From contig JAQGBZ010000070.1 in the NCBI GenBank assembly GCA_034687125.1, forward strand, positions 1 to 64,000: a stretch of 64,000 nt of DNA, written 5' to 3'. A program made the translations under genes and the position numbers. Origin of the DNA: Neelides folsomi (Eukaryota > Arthropoda > Collembola > Neelipleona > Neelidae). The number at the start of each line of letters is the position of its first letter. Positions within the stretch are counted from its first letter, which is position 1. This document shows, in pieces, positions 46,443 to 58,800 of this stretch. The notes below the pieces were generated by a model. The model searched no databases. It was not told the DNA's origin and worked only from the letters and a program-made list of their open reading frames with translations.

Positions 46443-49400
46443 AGCCGACAAAAAATTAGGCAAATAGGGGAGGCTCAACCCTTCCCTATTATCACTCGAC
46501 TATCATTGGGCATGCATTTATAGCACCTAACATCTCATGCATCTCATCAGCAGGAGAGCAGATGAGTGTAATCGCCTATCTTTATCACTCCTCCCAATCA
46601 CTCATTATTAGAAGCTCCTAACAAGCTGCCACCCATGTGGACGTGTGGCAGGACGGAATGTGGAGGCATCCCTTCGTGCCTCTCTCTTAATTGAGAGACG
46701 CATCAAAAAGCAATAAGGGATGTGGATGGATCAGGAAATAATAGTTGATCTGATAGGGTGGCGGCGTAGGCTGGACCTCCGCTTTTCCACCGGACAGCTG
46801 GCGATGAGACTCGAGATGCATTACTCACTGAAAGGTTTGATTGATACTCCTCTTTCCAAGCATACATAGCCACTCGACCCCGACTTCTCAAAGACTCATC
46901 TATTAGTATAGATGAGCCAGATGAGCTCGATTATGAAGTATTAGGAACTAATAAAGAGCCTCCACAAAACACGCGCTCTTCCATTCTTCAAAATAGTTTT
47001 TATCAAAACTATCTCGGGTATTTCAATAGGTCGTGTGGAGGGTGGAACGAGAGTTTTAATCAATGTGGATTGATTCAAAAGTGTAGATCAAATGAACATT
47101 GGTAAAGGTGAATTGGAGTTAAAGTGGTTCGACCCACCTCCACGGAATATTCCAAAAGGATGAAGTTATCATTTTGAGAGGATTTTGTGGTTCATCCTTC
47201 TATGAGGCCCAGAGAGTGTCTCTCAGAAGCAACAGATCGGAAGGAAACTGCCACGAAATAAAAAAGGTTTTACGAATTTTGCGGAAAGCCTCTACGGGTG
47301 GTTCGGCTCTTCCAACACTCTGGGGTTCCCTCCTCATCTTCTTGTAACAATCACATCGAACTCCATTTCTCTTTTATTCTCCTTACGCTTCCGAACGACG
47401 GGGCTCTATACTCAACGAACTTTACTTGTGGGATATATGGGGCCTAATAGACGTCTCCCAACCACCTGAATCTCAAAAATGTGTTTTCGGCCCCATCAGA
47501 AATGTCTTTTAATACATTTCATACTATGCTACTTAAAGTGTCAGTATATTGGAATACTCGGATTTGGAATAGACATATGATTGTATTATATACTTGTGTT
47601 ATGGATAGATAAAGTCAAAGAGTTTGTACTTTGTACCAAAATCTCGTCTAGGGCAATACTCCTCTTTACTCACACGGTATATGAGGGCGGGTAACATTGG
47701 AACCAACGAGTGGTAGTTCCTTGTTGACTGAACAGATTCCTCAGCCTTGAGTATTGAGGCATGTGAAATGAATCTTTGTCTCGGTTTAGGTCGCTTCTTA
47801 ACTGCCCAAGTTCACACTCGGACGATCACTTCGTACTAGAAAATAAATTGTGACTTTCTCACACCTTTCATTCTTTTCATGGATGAAGTAAGAGAAGAAA
47901 TTTGATTAAAAAACTCAATTGCTCTTCCAGTAATTGCCAGAATTTTAATTGCTTTATTACGCCATCGTAATATTTTAATTAAAATGGGCGCAATTCCAGT
48001 TTATTACTACTCAACATAATAATTGGAGATAAGACTAGGTTCATAAAGATTGGTCCGGTTGATTATTATGCATGTTGATTTTGAATATTTATATTATGCT
48101 AATTTGGAAAATACGCGCATATAAATTGGAGTTGAAATTCCCATTTTTCCTCGTTTTCCAAGAAATGGAATGAATTAGGATGAATGGGATAGAAATGAGA
48201 TGGACGTTGGAGAATAGTGGAAGTGTAATGGGATGGGAATGGGTTCGAGAAATGGGCATTCGGATTTATTTCCCTACACTCCTTGGGTCCTCCGATCGGA
48301 CTCGAACTTATATATTCATATTGTAAAACATGGTTGGATACAAATGTATTACAATGTAGGTCTCTTTGGGGACTCTATCTCTTAATATAGTGGCCTCATG
48401 GGACATTTTTCTCTGCAGCAGACTGGACATTGTGCTTTCCCCTCTTTGAGGCCGGAGGAGTCGAAAAGTGATCCGAATCCAAAGAGCCGATGCAGACATT
48501 TCCTCGAGAATCCCTCTCAATAATGCTTACTTAGCTCAGTTATACATAGCACATTAAGACTCCCCCAACTCCTTTTCTGCATAAAATGGGAAAAAACTCA
48601 TTTTCTCCTGAAATGTAATGGGAAATAAAAGTATAATAATGTTTAGAGGGAATAAAATATTTGAGTAATTCAAGTCATTTCCCCAACTCTCACCAGGAGC
48701 AGTTAATGTTTAATGGACTCTTTATCGAGCCACCCAGGGGTAGAAGTTTGAATGATACATAGTTTTCCAAGTCCAAAGTTCCACCTTTAATTTGGTCAAG
48801 TAGGTCCTAATGCGTAATCCGCGTCCTCAGATTTCCTAATTTTTCTCTCTTGTTCTCTCTTTCATTTCATCTTGTGGGAAGGAAAAACATCGTCATAAAA
48901 GTCAGCGAATCGGAAAATCATCAACTGCTAATGACATGTTCATTTAATGCTTCGATTAACCCTCAGTTTTCTCTCTTGTTTTTTATACTTGGAAAAATAC
49001 ATTTCTGACACAAAAACCTCTCCCTTGATAGTTCGATGAACTTAATTTCAGCCTCCGATCCTCCATGATGCCAATATCATACTCTAAATTCTCTCATAAC
49101 TCATGGACTTACTTCCATTAGCCATCGCATTATTATTACCCATTCTCGCTCCCATTGGCCCTCCCTGTGCCTTTCCAACTCTTTCCCGTGCCATTCAACC
49201 ACTGCCGTCGAGATTTTTTATTTAATTTGAATTCGATTTCCCTTTAGAACATCTGGGGGGATTGGTGAGCATCTCATGAATATTAGTCGTTAGTTCCCAG
49301 CTTCCCAAACCAAATCCTTTGAGTCCTTTCGTTCGTTGAGCCGGGACGTGGGACGTTAATCAAAGCCATATGCGCCACCCATAATCAGCCAGCACCCATA

Positions 49401-52272
49401 AGAAGAGAATTGAAGCTTTGTGGGCATAGTCTCAATAGTTTTGCCTATTATTCCAAAGGGGTTCCCTGTCACGTCAAAGACGGTAGTGAAATGCAACCTG
49501 GCTATCAATATGAAGTTTTTAACTAGAGCGAAAGACTCAATATTGGATTGATCTCGAGGAGATTTACTTCCTTTGTCCTCCGTCCCGAGTTCTATGGGGA
49601 GTGATTATACTTGAGAATTTGATTCCTTTTGTACAGAAGCCAGGGGAGCAAAGAACGCGTCTCGTCGTGTGCAGAAGGGAAACAAAAAGGATAAGAGACG
49701 TTAAAGAGGTTTCGCGTCCGCATCTCAATCGGGAAAACACAAGCTCACACACATCGAGGTCTGGTGGACAATGGGACTTGGGTGCCCCTATCACTCCTAT
49801 TTCACCTACATGTATTATGTATGTAGAAGTATGCGGGAAGATTGGCAGCTGAATGAGAAACAAATTTGCACCCTTCCTCACTTACAATTTAGGACCGTCT
49901 ATATGTGTGGCGGTGCTATAAAACTTATTTATATAAGCATCCCGTAATACATAATATGAAAAGGGTTTCATTAATTTACATTCCCGGCCTCGCGTGTGAT
50001 CCTCCATTTGAAGGCATGAAAGAGGAATTATATTCGGCCTTTATACTTATTATCCTCATGTACATAGTAAGACGGCGTGTGATGAACAAATGGAATTAGG
50101 GAATCCAGGCCGTGTGGAGACCCTCCGAAGACCCTACGACCACCACTCCCGAACAAGAGCCTTCACCCGTGTCCCTTATTGGCTATTTTAAATGGATTTT
50201 CTTCACTGATGAAAAAAATTCCTTACCCCTTTTTTGTCCGTGGTTCCGATTAACCAGTTGAGAAATATATTACCATTTTATACAGAGATTCAAAAGGCTT
50301 GTGCTTCACGGCAGCTCAACGACGGTCATTGAATAGTCAACTCGTGTGTTGGGTCTCTGCGTACTATAGTAATTTACTCAGGGTTCCTTTGCTGCCACTA
50401 CTCCCGTTCATTTATGCAACCCATTTCCTCGTTGCGTATGCTAATCAACCCTTTCCTGCTGGTAAGCCAATGTTGAATATGCGCCTTCATTTCAATCCTC
50501 CAATCCGAGGAGGGAAGAAGGATATTACTTGTAGGCTACTATTTTAATTGAAAGGATTTGAGATTCAAATTCCCATCATGGCTACTATTATCAACTCTCC
50601 TCATGTTCCTTAAATTGTAAAGGATAAGAAATCACTTTTTATTGTTCGTAATTCATTTTTTTTATTTAACGACTTCATTCTTTACTGCATGCCAATGAAG
50701 GAGATTCTCAAACCATGGTTATAATTTTCAATGGTTGGGGGAATTCTCTCATTTTGAATTGCCAAGAGTCTGATGCAAAATGGAAAAAGAATGATGGATA
50801 AAAAGGTTGAATGGTCAATGTTATTAAGAAAGAAAGGTCTTTGTTGTGATATGTATATGAGAAGAGGGATTGAGTCATACATATGCAATGTCCAGAGTGG
50901 ACATTTACATTATTTTCATACCCAATCTTGTAGAGTACATACATATGGTATAAAGTACGTATCCATAAAGCACATATTATTCACGCATGGCTATATGCTC
51001 CATGAGAGAATAAGGAAATGTAAATTGTAAGGGTGAATTGTTTGAGAAATGTATATATATGTGTGTGTAGAATGTGCGTAAGAGGAGGCCGCTTCCGATT
51101 TGGATTGAGCAACCGAGTCGAAACGAGGTGGGATCTGAATTGGAAAAGATTCTAAGGGTGAATGGAGTTGGAAGATCTGGGCTGAGGGAAAAAACCTTGG
51201 AGAATGTTTGAAAAAGGAGGAAAAAGCTTGAAAGTTGGTCGGTAAGTAGATTGAAGAGTGAGATTCTCCAAGACCTCTCTTTATTGAAAAGAGGAGGAAA
51301 AATGCATAAAACATTGTCATCTCTTCTCTATAGTTTTCGCTGAGGGGAATGCGGGTCTTTGGTGGGGAATGACGAGTGGTCACTTCTACACACTCGGAGG
51401 CAAAGTCAACAGAGCGACCTTCTTCTTCCCCTCTCCATTATCCAGCAGAGTTCTCATTCTCGGACCCATCAAGTCCTCTCATGCAAATCGGGCAACAATG
51501 CAAATAAGGGCCCTTCTTTCCCTCCGTCCAATTCCTCCTCCCGTCGCACAAACCGATCATTCTCTTCGTCATCAGTCAGACAGGAGTGCAAATAACCCTG
51601 GTCCAGCAGCCAGCAATTTATTCCTAACCCTCCACTTGTTCTCTCATTTCCCTCTCCCACTTATTCCACATTTTCTATTCCCTTTTCCATAAATATCGGG
51701 AAATCCACCCATTTCCCTAATACTCTCCTCCTCTTATACTCGAGGTATATAACCATTATGTCGGTCTGCTTACTCATTCCCTCTTATGTTCTCCTATGCT
51801 TCTATTCACAGTAATATAATTTCCCTCGATTCTCACAAAAAGTACTGACAAGCAAAAAAGTTGATCCATCCATTTCATGTACACTTTAACGATAAACTTG
51901 GGAAAGGTATGCTCAAATACTAACAAGAGAGCCAGAACTTTACAATAAAAGTAATATATCAAATACCTACTCATGGTCAGATTGAATAAAAAATTCTTTT
52001 TTGTAATTAAATATACGTATTAATAAATATTAAATGGTTCCAATTAAAAAAATTATTAAAATTAAAATTTTGTATTTTAATACTAATCAGAATAAAAGTT
52101 ATGACTTGTCGTATAACATTTAAAATGTAATGAGAAAAAGTTTTATTCAATAGAAAATTATGACAAAACTAAAATTTTCTGCGTTTAGAGGATAGAAAGA
52201 AAAGTGACCCTTGGGAAACGAATGTGCTTATTATTCCAAAAACGCATATTCATGCATCCCTCGCTTCATGTT

Positions 52273-52281
52273 ATGCATGCA
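52273..52281. promoter_or_regulatory. ATGCATGCA motif
   Basis: It forms a cluster within 600 bp with another ATGCATGCA at 52861 and octamers at 52521 and 52782. Confidence 0.3.
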
Positions 52282-52520
52282 GAGTCTATGTACCATAAGT
52301 ACATACGTTGTGCCCATTTAGTTCAAATCCATTTTCCTAGAAACCGTAAATTACCCGAGACCGTAAAACTCTGCATATTTACCCCCAAATCATATTTCAG
52401 TCAGACCCTTCAATTTTCCTTTCGCTTCCTGGCCCCAAAGACAGGATATTACATGAAGCCAAAAGGGCGAATCGTCCCTCTCTAAACCTTCTCAAACTGC
52501 TCTTTTCTTGCCCGCTAATA

Positions 52521-52528
52521 ATTTGCAT
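52521..52528 (-). promoter_or_regulatory. Octamer site, followed by a near-copy
   Basis: ATTTGCAT is followed at once by TTTGCATTT, so one exact and one overlapping near-octamer are arranged in the same direction. Confidence 0.35.
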
Positions 52529-52781
52529 TTTGCATTTGAGGAGGCTTTAAAAGCTGAGGTCATTAAAATAAAAGAGACCGACCCTTTTGAGCTTGTTTTT
52601 CCATTCCAAATCCCCTTTTTCTTCTCATTATGAGTTGGAGGAAGATAAGGAAAAAGAAGGCCTTTTCGCATAATAAGAAGTTCAAATGACCAAAAAGATT
52701 AAAATTTAGGTTTAGTAAACCAGATGTGAGGAGTTTTATGAGTTTCTAACAAAGGGACAGCGGAAACGTGGGATGAACTTC

Positions 52782-52789
52782 ATTTGCAT
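52782..52789 (-). promoter_or_regulatory. Octamer site ATGCAAAT (reverse strand)
   Basis: An exact ATTTGCAT, 80 bp from the ATGCATGCA at 52861-52869. Confidence 0.3.
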
Positions 52790-52860
52790 TGGTTGAGTTT
52801 GCGAGAGATCTTGGGATTGGGGGATTGGAGATCGATGGGGAGGATGGAGTGGGAAATGGG

Positions 52861-52869
52861 ATGCATGCA
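52861..52869. promoter_or_regulatory. ATGCATGCA motif
   Basis: A further copy of the palindromic motif, in the cluster at 52.3-52.9 kb; like the copy at 52273 it is followed by GAG. Confidence 0.3.
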
Positions 52870-55800
52870 GAGCAGCCTGGACATGGTTGATGATGATGAG
52901 GAAGGGACGAGGAAGGCGAAGGATTAGTTGGCGAAGAAATTGGGAATAATGGACTGTGGTGGCGAGGATTTCCATTTCTGGCTCCCTTCCTCTCTCCCTC
53001 TCTTCCTGGAGTAGTAAAGTGAGTCAATTGACCTCCCCTGACACCCTCTATCGATTGACTCCCATTGAATGACCACTCCGAAGAGAAGAGCCGAAAATCG
53101 TTCGGAAAGCTCTCCGCTTCTTTTCCCACCCTTTAATTATATTCGACACTTAGATATAGACTTCATCATAAAAAGGACGTCTATTGACCTCCGGAGGGAG
53201 ATGAGTGCGGATGTACGAATGCGGCACTGATGGCAAAACCTGCACAATGTAATTCACTTCTCCTCACTTGTCTTTGCAATCATCCAGTCCATTCGGACTC
53301 AAGAGGCGTTGTGGGTGAGAATCCAATACAGATAGTCGTATATATTACCATCCTCTCTTCAAATTCTCATCTAACTGTCCATCCATCCATCTAACTACTC
53401 ATCTCGGGGCTCTCACTCACTCACACTTTCGATCCGGCAATTCCTTTCTTCTTCATTTTCTTGTTTGAGTCTCCGACCCTTTTTATTCTTCGAGCACCAA
53501 ATCTCTTTTAGCCCATCTTCAAAGCTCTAGGAGGGCAAATGGAAAAATTCCCCACGCTTCCTCCTCCCTCGAATAGCATTAAGGAGGAATTAGAATTACT
53601 ACTCAAGCTTTAAACCCGAGGCTCAGGGCCCTTCCTTCTTCCTTCTCCTATGAATTTCACACCGCATCCGAGGAGGAGGAAGAAGGCGAGATGAAAAGCT
53701 CCAAGGAACCCCCTCTTGTCCACTTGAGGGAAAACTCCCAATAAAATACTTAATTAAAAGCCCGAGTGTTCCGATTCCCTCTCTTATTTTCTTTCTCTCC
53801 CAACCCGTCTAATGCTTCAAAATCTCTCTCTGTTGCTTTAATCCCTCTTAGCCTTCAAATGTCTCTCAACCTTTCAAGACTATAATTGAATATTGAATTA
53901 TGAGATTACTCAAAGACTACAAAGTAATAAAATATCGTGAGCTAGCTGCTTTACCAAACAGAAATGAAATTGGTCACTTAATTATGAATTCTGTAATTAA
54001 TTTTATTAATTAATTTATCATTAGTTTAGTATTGATTTGATTCTGAGTATTTCTAATTCTAATGGATGCTCAAAGCCTAAAGTTAAAGTTAACGCTTGGA
54101 AATGAGAATGATAAATGTTTAGCACCACGAAGGAGGATCAGATAAGTCGAAGTTCTCCGAAAAAGGAATTGAAGGAGGGAGAAGTGGAAAGAGTTTCAAA
54201 TATTGAATCAAGAAGAGAGGCGATTTTGGAAATGTAATCTAATGCAATGCAAAGGGATAAGGAGAGTGGTAGATAGATGGGAGAAAATAAAGAGAAGAGG
54301 AATAAAGCAAGGGAATAGAAAAGAAAGTCATTTCACTTTGTGAGTAAGGAAACCTCGCACACACTTATTCGATTTGGAATTCTTCTGTGTGGTGACGATT
54401 GCATTAGTGCTAAGGAAAGTTCCTTTTCTTCTCTCCCCTTTCACTACCAGCATCTCGAGATTCGAAAGAGCCAAGGAGTACCATGGACCCAGGATATTTT
54501 CTCACACTTATACTCAAATAGATTTCCTTCTAAACCTATCTATCTTACTCCCATTTCCATTTCACTCAAACATCCATTAAAATGTGAGTACAAGTTCATT
54601 AGTCTACACATGAATCCACAAACTCACAAAGGTAAGTAATTTTATTCAGCGTCAATTATTTTATGATATTTTTTTAATATTAATAATAATCAAATAAAAT
54701 TAGACATAGGTGAATTCGTACAACCGGTGATGTTATTTTACTCATATGGTATTTGATAATTAAATGCTAAAGTGCATCTACATAAATGTTAAAATAATTA
54801 TTAAAATTACTAATAAATACACAGTGTAGTAAGATTATATTACAATATTAAGTGGTGTCAATTGATCGAATATCCAAATTGTAATGTGAGTAAAGTAGAT
54901 GGGCCATAAATAAACGATCTAATGTGCATTCGACATAAAGCAGCGGAAGATGATGAAAATTGAAAGTTACCATAATAGTTCTGACATCCTGACCTCCCTC
55001 TTATGTAGTCAGAGCTGAATGGATCAAGGCATAACGAGATATAAAATATCGTCGAGGCGGAGTCGAAGGGTGTGCGAGTGAGTAAAAAAGTGGTAAAGGG
55101 GTGTAGATCCATTTTGTTGTGTGTATGCGGATGGCATCTAAACCCCAATTACAAGAGAGCTGAACAAGGGATAAGACATCGAGGACAAAATTTCCCACAT
55201 GATTTATGCTCGCTTCAATATTTTCACACTTGTTAGCCTCTCCCTCAGATTCGCATATGAGGGAGGAAAGGGGGAAATAAGTGAAAATGTTTTATTGGTG
55301 GAGAGTATGTGTAAAAAGATCATGGGTGACCTTTTGTCCTCCTCCGCCTGTCCGTAATATGAGGAGTATATAAGAGAACAATATATTGCAAATGATGTAG
55401 AAAATGTAATGTTCAATTGTATATATTTTATAAAGTAAAAAACAGAAATGTGAGTTATGAATTAGTAATGATGAGTGAGATGAAGTCGACTCATGATGAT
55501 GAAGGAGGGAGGGACACTGTCTATGTATTTTATATGCGACCCCTTTCTTTTAACTCGCTCTCGGCTAATTCGGCGTGAATAAAGGGTAGGAGGGCCTTTG
55601 GACCCTCTTTACAAAGAAACACAAATGAATCATTTGTGAATATTCTCCCCATCCAAATGACGCTTGGAAATGAACGGGAAGATGCGGCGTAATTGTGCCA
55701 TATTGAGCCTATAAAATGGGAGAAATCAAAAGTAGCTAACTGAGGGAACAACCATTATTATATTTTTAAAGCGGGTAGAGGCAAGAGCGCATCCGAATTG

Positions 55801-58800
55801 ATAATTTGGAAGGAGGCTCCCCAGGACTCATAAGAAATACACATGCCGGATGCACGGACATCAAAAAATGAGCGACGGCCCTCGGTGAGCGAAAGACACT
55901 TCTCTTGTGTCACTGCACTCTCTTTTTAACCTATTCCTTCCCAGTTCTAAAGGAAGAGAATGGAATGGGAAATGGTGGAAATAGAAGGAAGATATTCAAT
56001 TCACCTGAGCATCCACAATCCATAAAATGTGTCTCTACTCACTGGGCGCTAAAGCTCTAATGTTTGCTCCATTCAAACCAACTTTTATAATGTGTCTTTT
56101 GTGAGATAAGAGTTTTTTTACTCAAAAATTTTTGGTAGCTGTCGAAAAAGCGGAGGAAGGAAAGCACCTGCATTTATTCATGATTTATTCCATAATGTCC
56201 AAAGGGAATCGACGGAGTTGGAATAAAATATCATCATGGAAATGTTGGCTCTTGGAATTTTTATTCCTCCAACCTATCACTCGAGTTTGCTCTGAGAAAA
56301 GAATGGAAAAAAGCCTTTTGCGAATTTCCCAGCTACGGATCTAATCTTTGTATGTATAAAGAAGCGGCGAAGAAGAAAAATGGAGACTGCGTAAGCGAAT
56401 CTCGAATTGAATAACATTATATATTTTCCCTCTGTATCCTCATCCTCTTAAAGGAATTCTATTGAATGTTGGAAAGGCTATCTCAATATGCGTTCTACTA
56501 ATATAATGTATTACTAGGCTTTTTCTCAAGTTCCTTTATTTCATAGTCGATCTATAATAGACCAAGGTACAAGGAACGTTGATGGATTCAGACAATTTGA
56601 TACATTCTTACTGGGAAAATGAATGTATTTTATAGGTAGAAAGAGTTTTCAATTCACTCATATTCTCTCTCATTTTCCTTTTTATTTCCCTTTCCATAGA
56701 GAGATATTGTTTCTTAAATTATTGAGAGAACGAAACGGAGAAAAATTGTAACTTATGTATGTATTTATGAAGGAGGTTCCTTGTCCAGAGAATATTACTT
56801 ATAGAACAAGGGCTTTAAATATTTATCGACTTTCTCTAATGTATTTCGCATTGGCTATTATACTACATTACTTCGCCACATGTTTGCATTCAGTTATTAT
56901 TTCTCTCTCATTCTTTGAGGAGAATTGAAAGGCGTTCTTTGCTCCATGCATTTTAACTCGCATGCTAGATTGCATGACCAAAGAAAAGACGGACAATGCT
57001 AATATGTACATACACCAACAAACATTGTTCAAAATTATAAGGACCCTCATTGACAAACAGGGGACAAATGGCAGAAGTAATAAATGGAGTAATAATATTT
57101 GATGCATTGCCAGAATTTTATTATCATTTCTTATAGTCCATTGCTCTTTCATAAACTTATCCGCTCCTATCCCAAGGGTGTGCATGTGTAATATTTCGCG
57201 TATAGTTGCATAAGGAATGAGCCAAACAATGTTCATCTAGATGAGAGACAAAAGCCAGACCGAGGGAAATGAGAAGGGAAAGAGGGGAAGAAACTTTGGG
57301 TACAAAAAGTAATTTGTAGGGAAATCCATAATTTGATATTTGTTGTGTCAACTCGTATTCATCATCATCATTGGAAAATCAGATTTGGTATTCCGGGGAA
57401 GAAGGATGGAAATTGAATAAAATGCGTGAGGGCGAAATGGTGAGAGCAATTGACAATGCGAATCGTTTATTATTTTATTTCATTCAATGGGCTGCTCAAT
57501 TGGGAAGGGAGACAGTGTGAGGGGACAATGGCGTCCTCGTCCTTAAGCAGGCCCATTTTCATATCAAGACCAGCGTTTGAGTTATATTGGGCGGAGGAAT
57601 CTCGGAGGATGAGGACGGTGAAGTGAATAATGTCTGGAAAGTAGTGGAGTTCTTTCGAGTGGGGCGAACTAATGGGAATACCCGAGTGTTACGGATGTAT
57701 GAATAGGAAGAGTTCCGGAGGAGATGAGATATTAAGGCTGGAAAAATACCTCGAAGGTATAATATTATTCGGAATTCGGAAATAGGAAAAATTGTTTGTG
57801 TAATATAATAATATAAAAAGGAAGATTGAATTGGGGAAGAGTTGGGAGAGTGCGAGCTCGGAGTTGAATAGTTGTGTGGGAGAGGGTCACACTACATTAT
57901 TGATACCAACGGCGAAAAGAGAAGAAAATATGGCAAAAATCTTTGAAGCAACATCTGGAAGTGACGGGGTGCTTTTAGGCAAAAAATGGTCCATCGTCTC
58001 ATTGGTCACCGCAATTTTCGTGTTGGACAAGCACTGTTGTCAATGTCCAAGGAAGAAGTCGGTGGCCACCTTCCCCTTTACACCATTTCGCAACCCGGGA
58101 CAAAGACTCACTTTATCCAAAATAATGGACTTAAATTGATTTTCCTTCTGAGTTTAGCTTATAGTGGAGCCGAAGGAGCCACATTAGATTCTCAATGACT
58201 CTCAACCTTCTTCCTTCCCATTCTGATGAGCACTTGAACCTGCCAATGATTTCTGCTGGCGGCCGGATCGATCCAACGCCTTCTCACACAGCGTATATCC
58301 CACCATTAGCCTAACTTCCTAGTGCATACAAATGGTATGTAGAGCAGCTATATCTATTTATCCAAGGAGCAGAGAAGTCATACTAATCTCGCCTCCGTCT
58401 CCGGGCTCAAATGCACCGGGAAACTTCTTGTCCCTCCGGTCCCACTCAAGGAAAGGAATAGGCGATAAAAAGAACGCCCCGCTCTCCCCACACTCTCCAC
58501 ATTCTCAACACTTTTGAGCCAATGGTTTGGATCATTTTATAAGCATATCATAGACTCTCAACTTACGATCCCTTCAAATCAAATCCGAATGAAATCTCGG
58601 GGGCAGAGCCCGTAAATTCGATCATAACTCCATTTGAATCTCCCTTATCAATCAAAACAGTCGAGAGGGCCTGATAGGCTTCGAGTGGAGTCAAAGGATT
58701 CAATCCCAACTCTCTCACACATTATGAATAGCTCGTAGGTTCCTCCGCACGAGAGGAAGATTAGCGATATTTCGGAGAGGGACGGCGACTCACGTGCGCA

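Noticed and set aside
51359-51692. Two overlapping Ser/Pro-rich open frames, with another on the opposite strand
   Set aside because: They arise from pyrimidine-rich DNA, have no recognisable domain or splice context and no conservation evidence.
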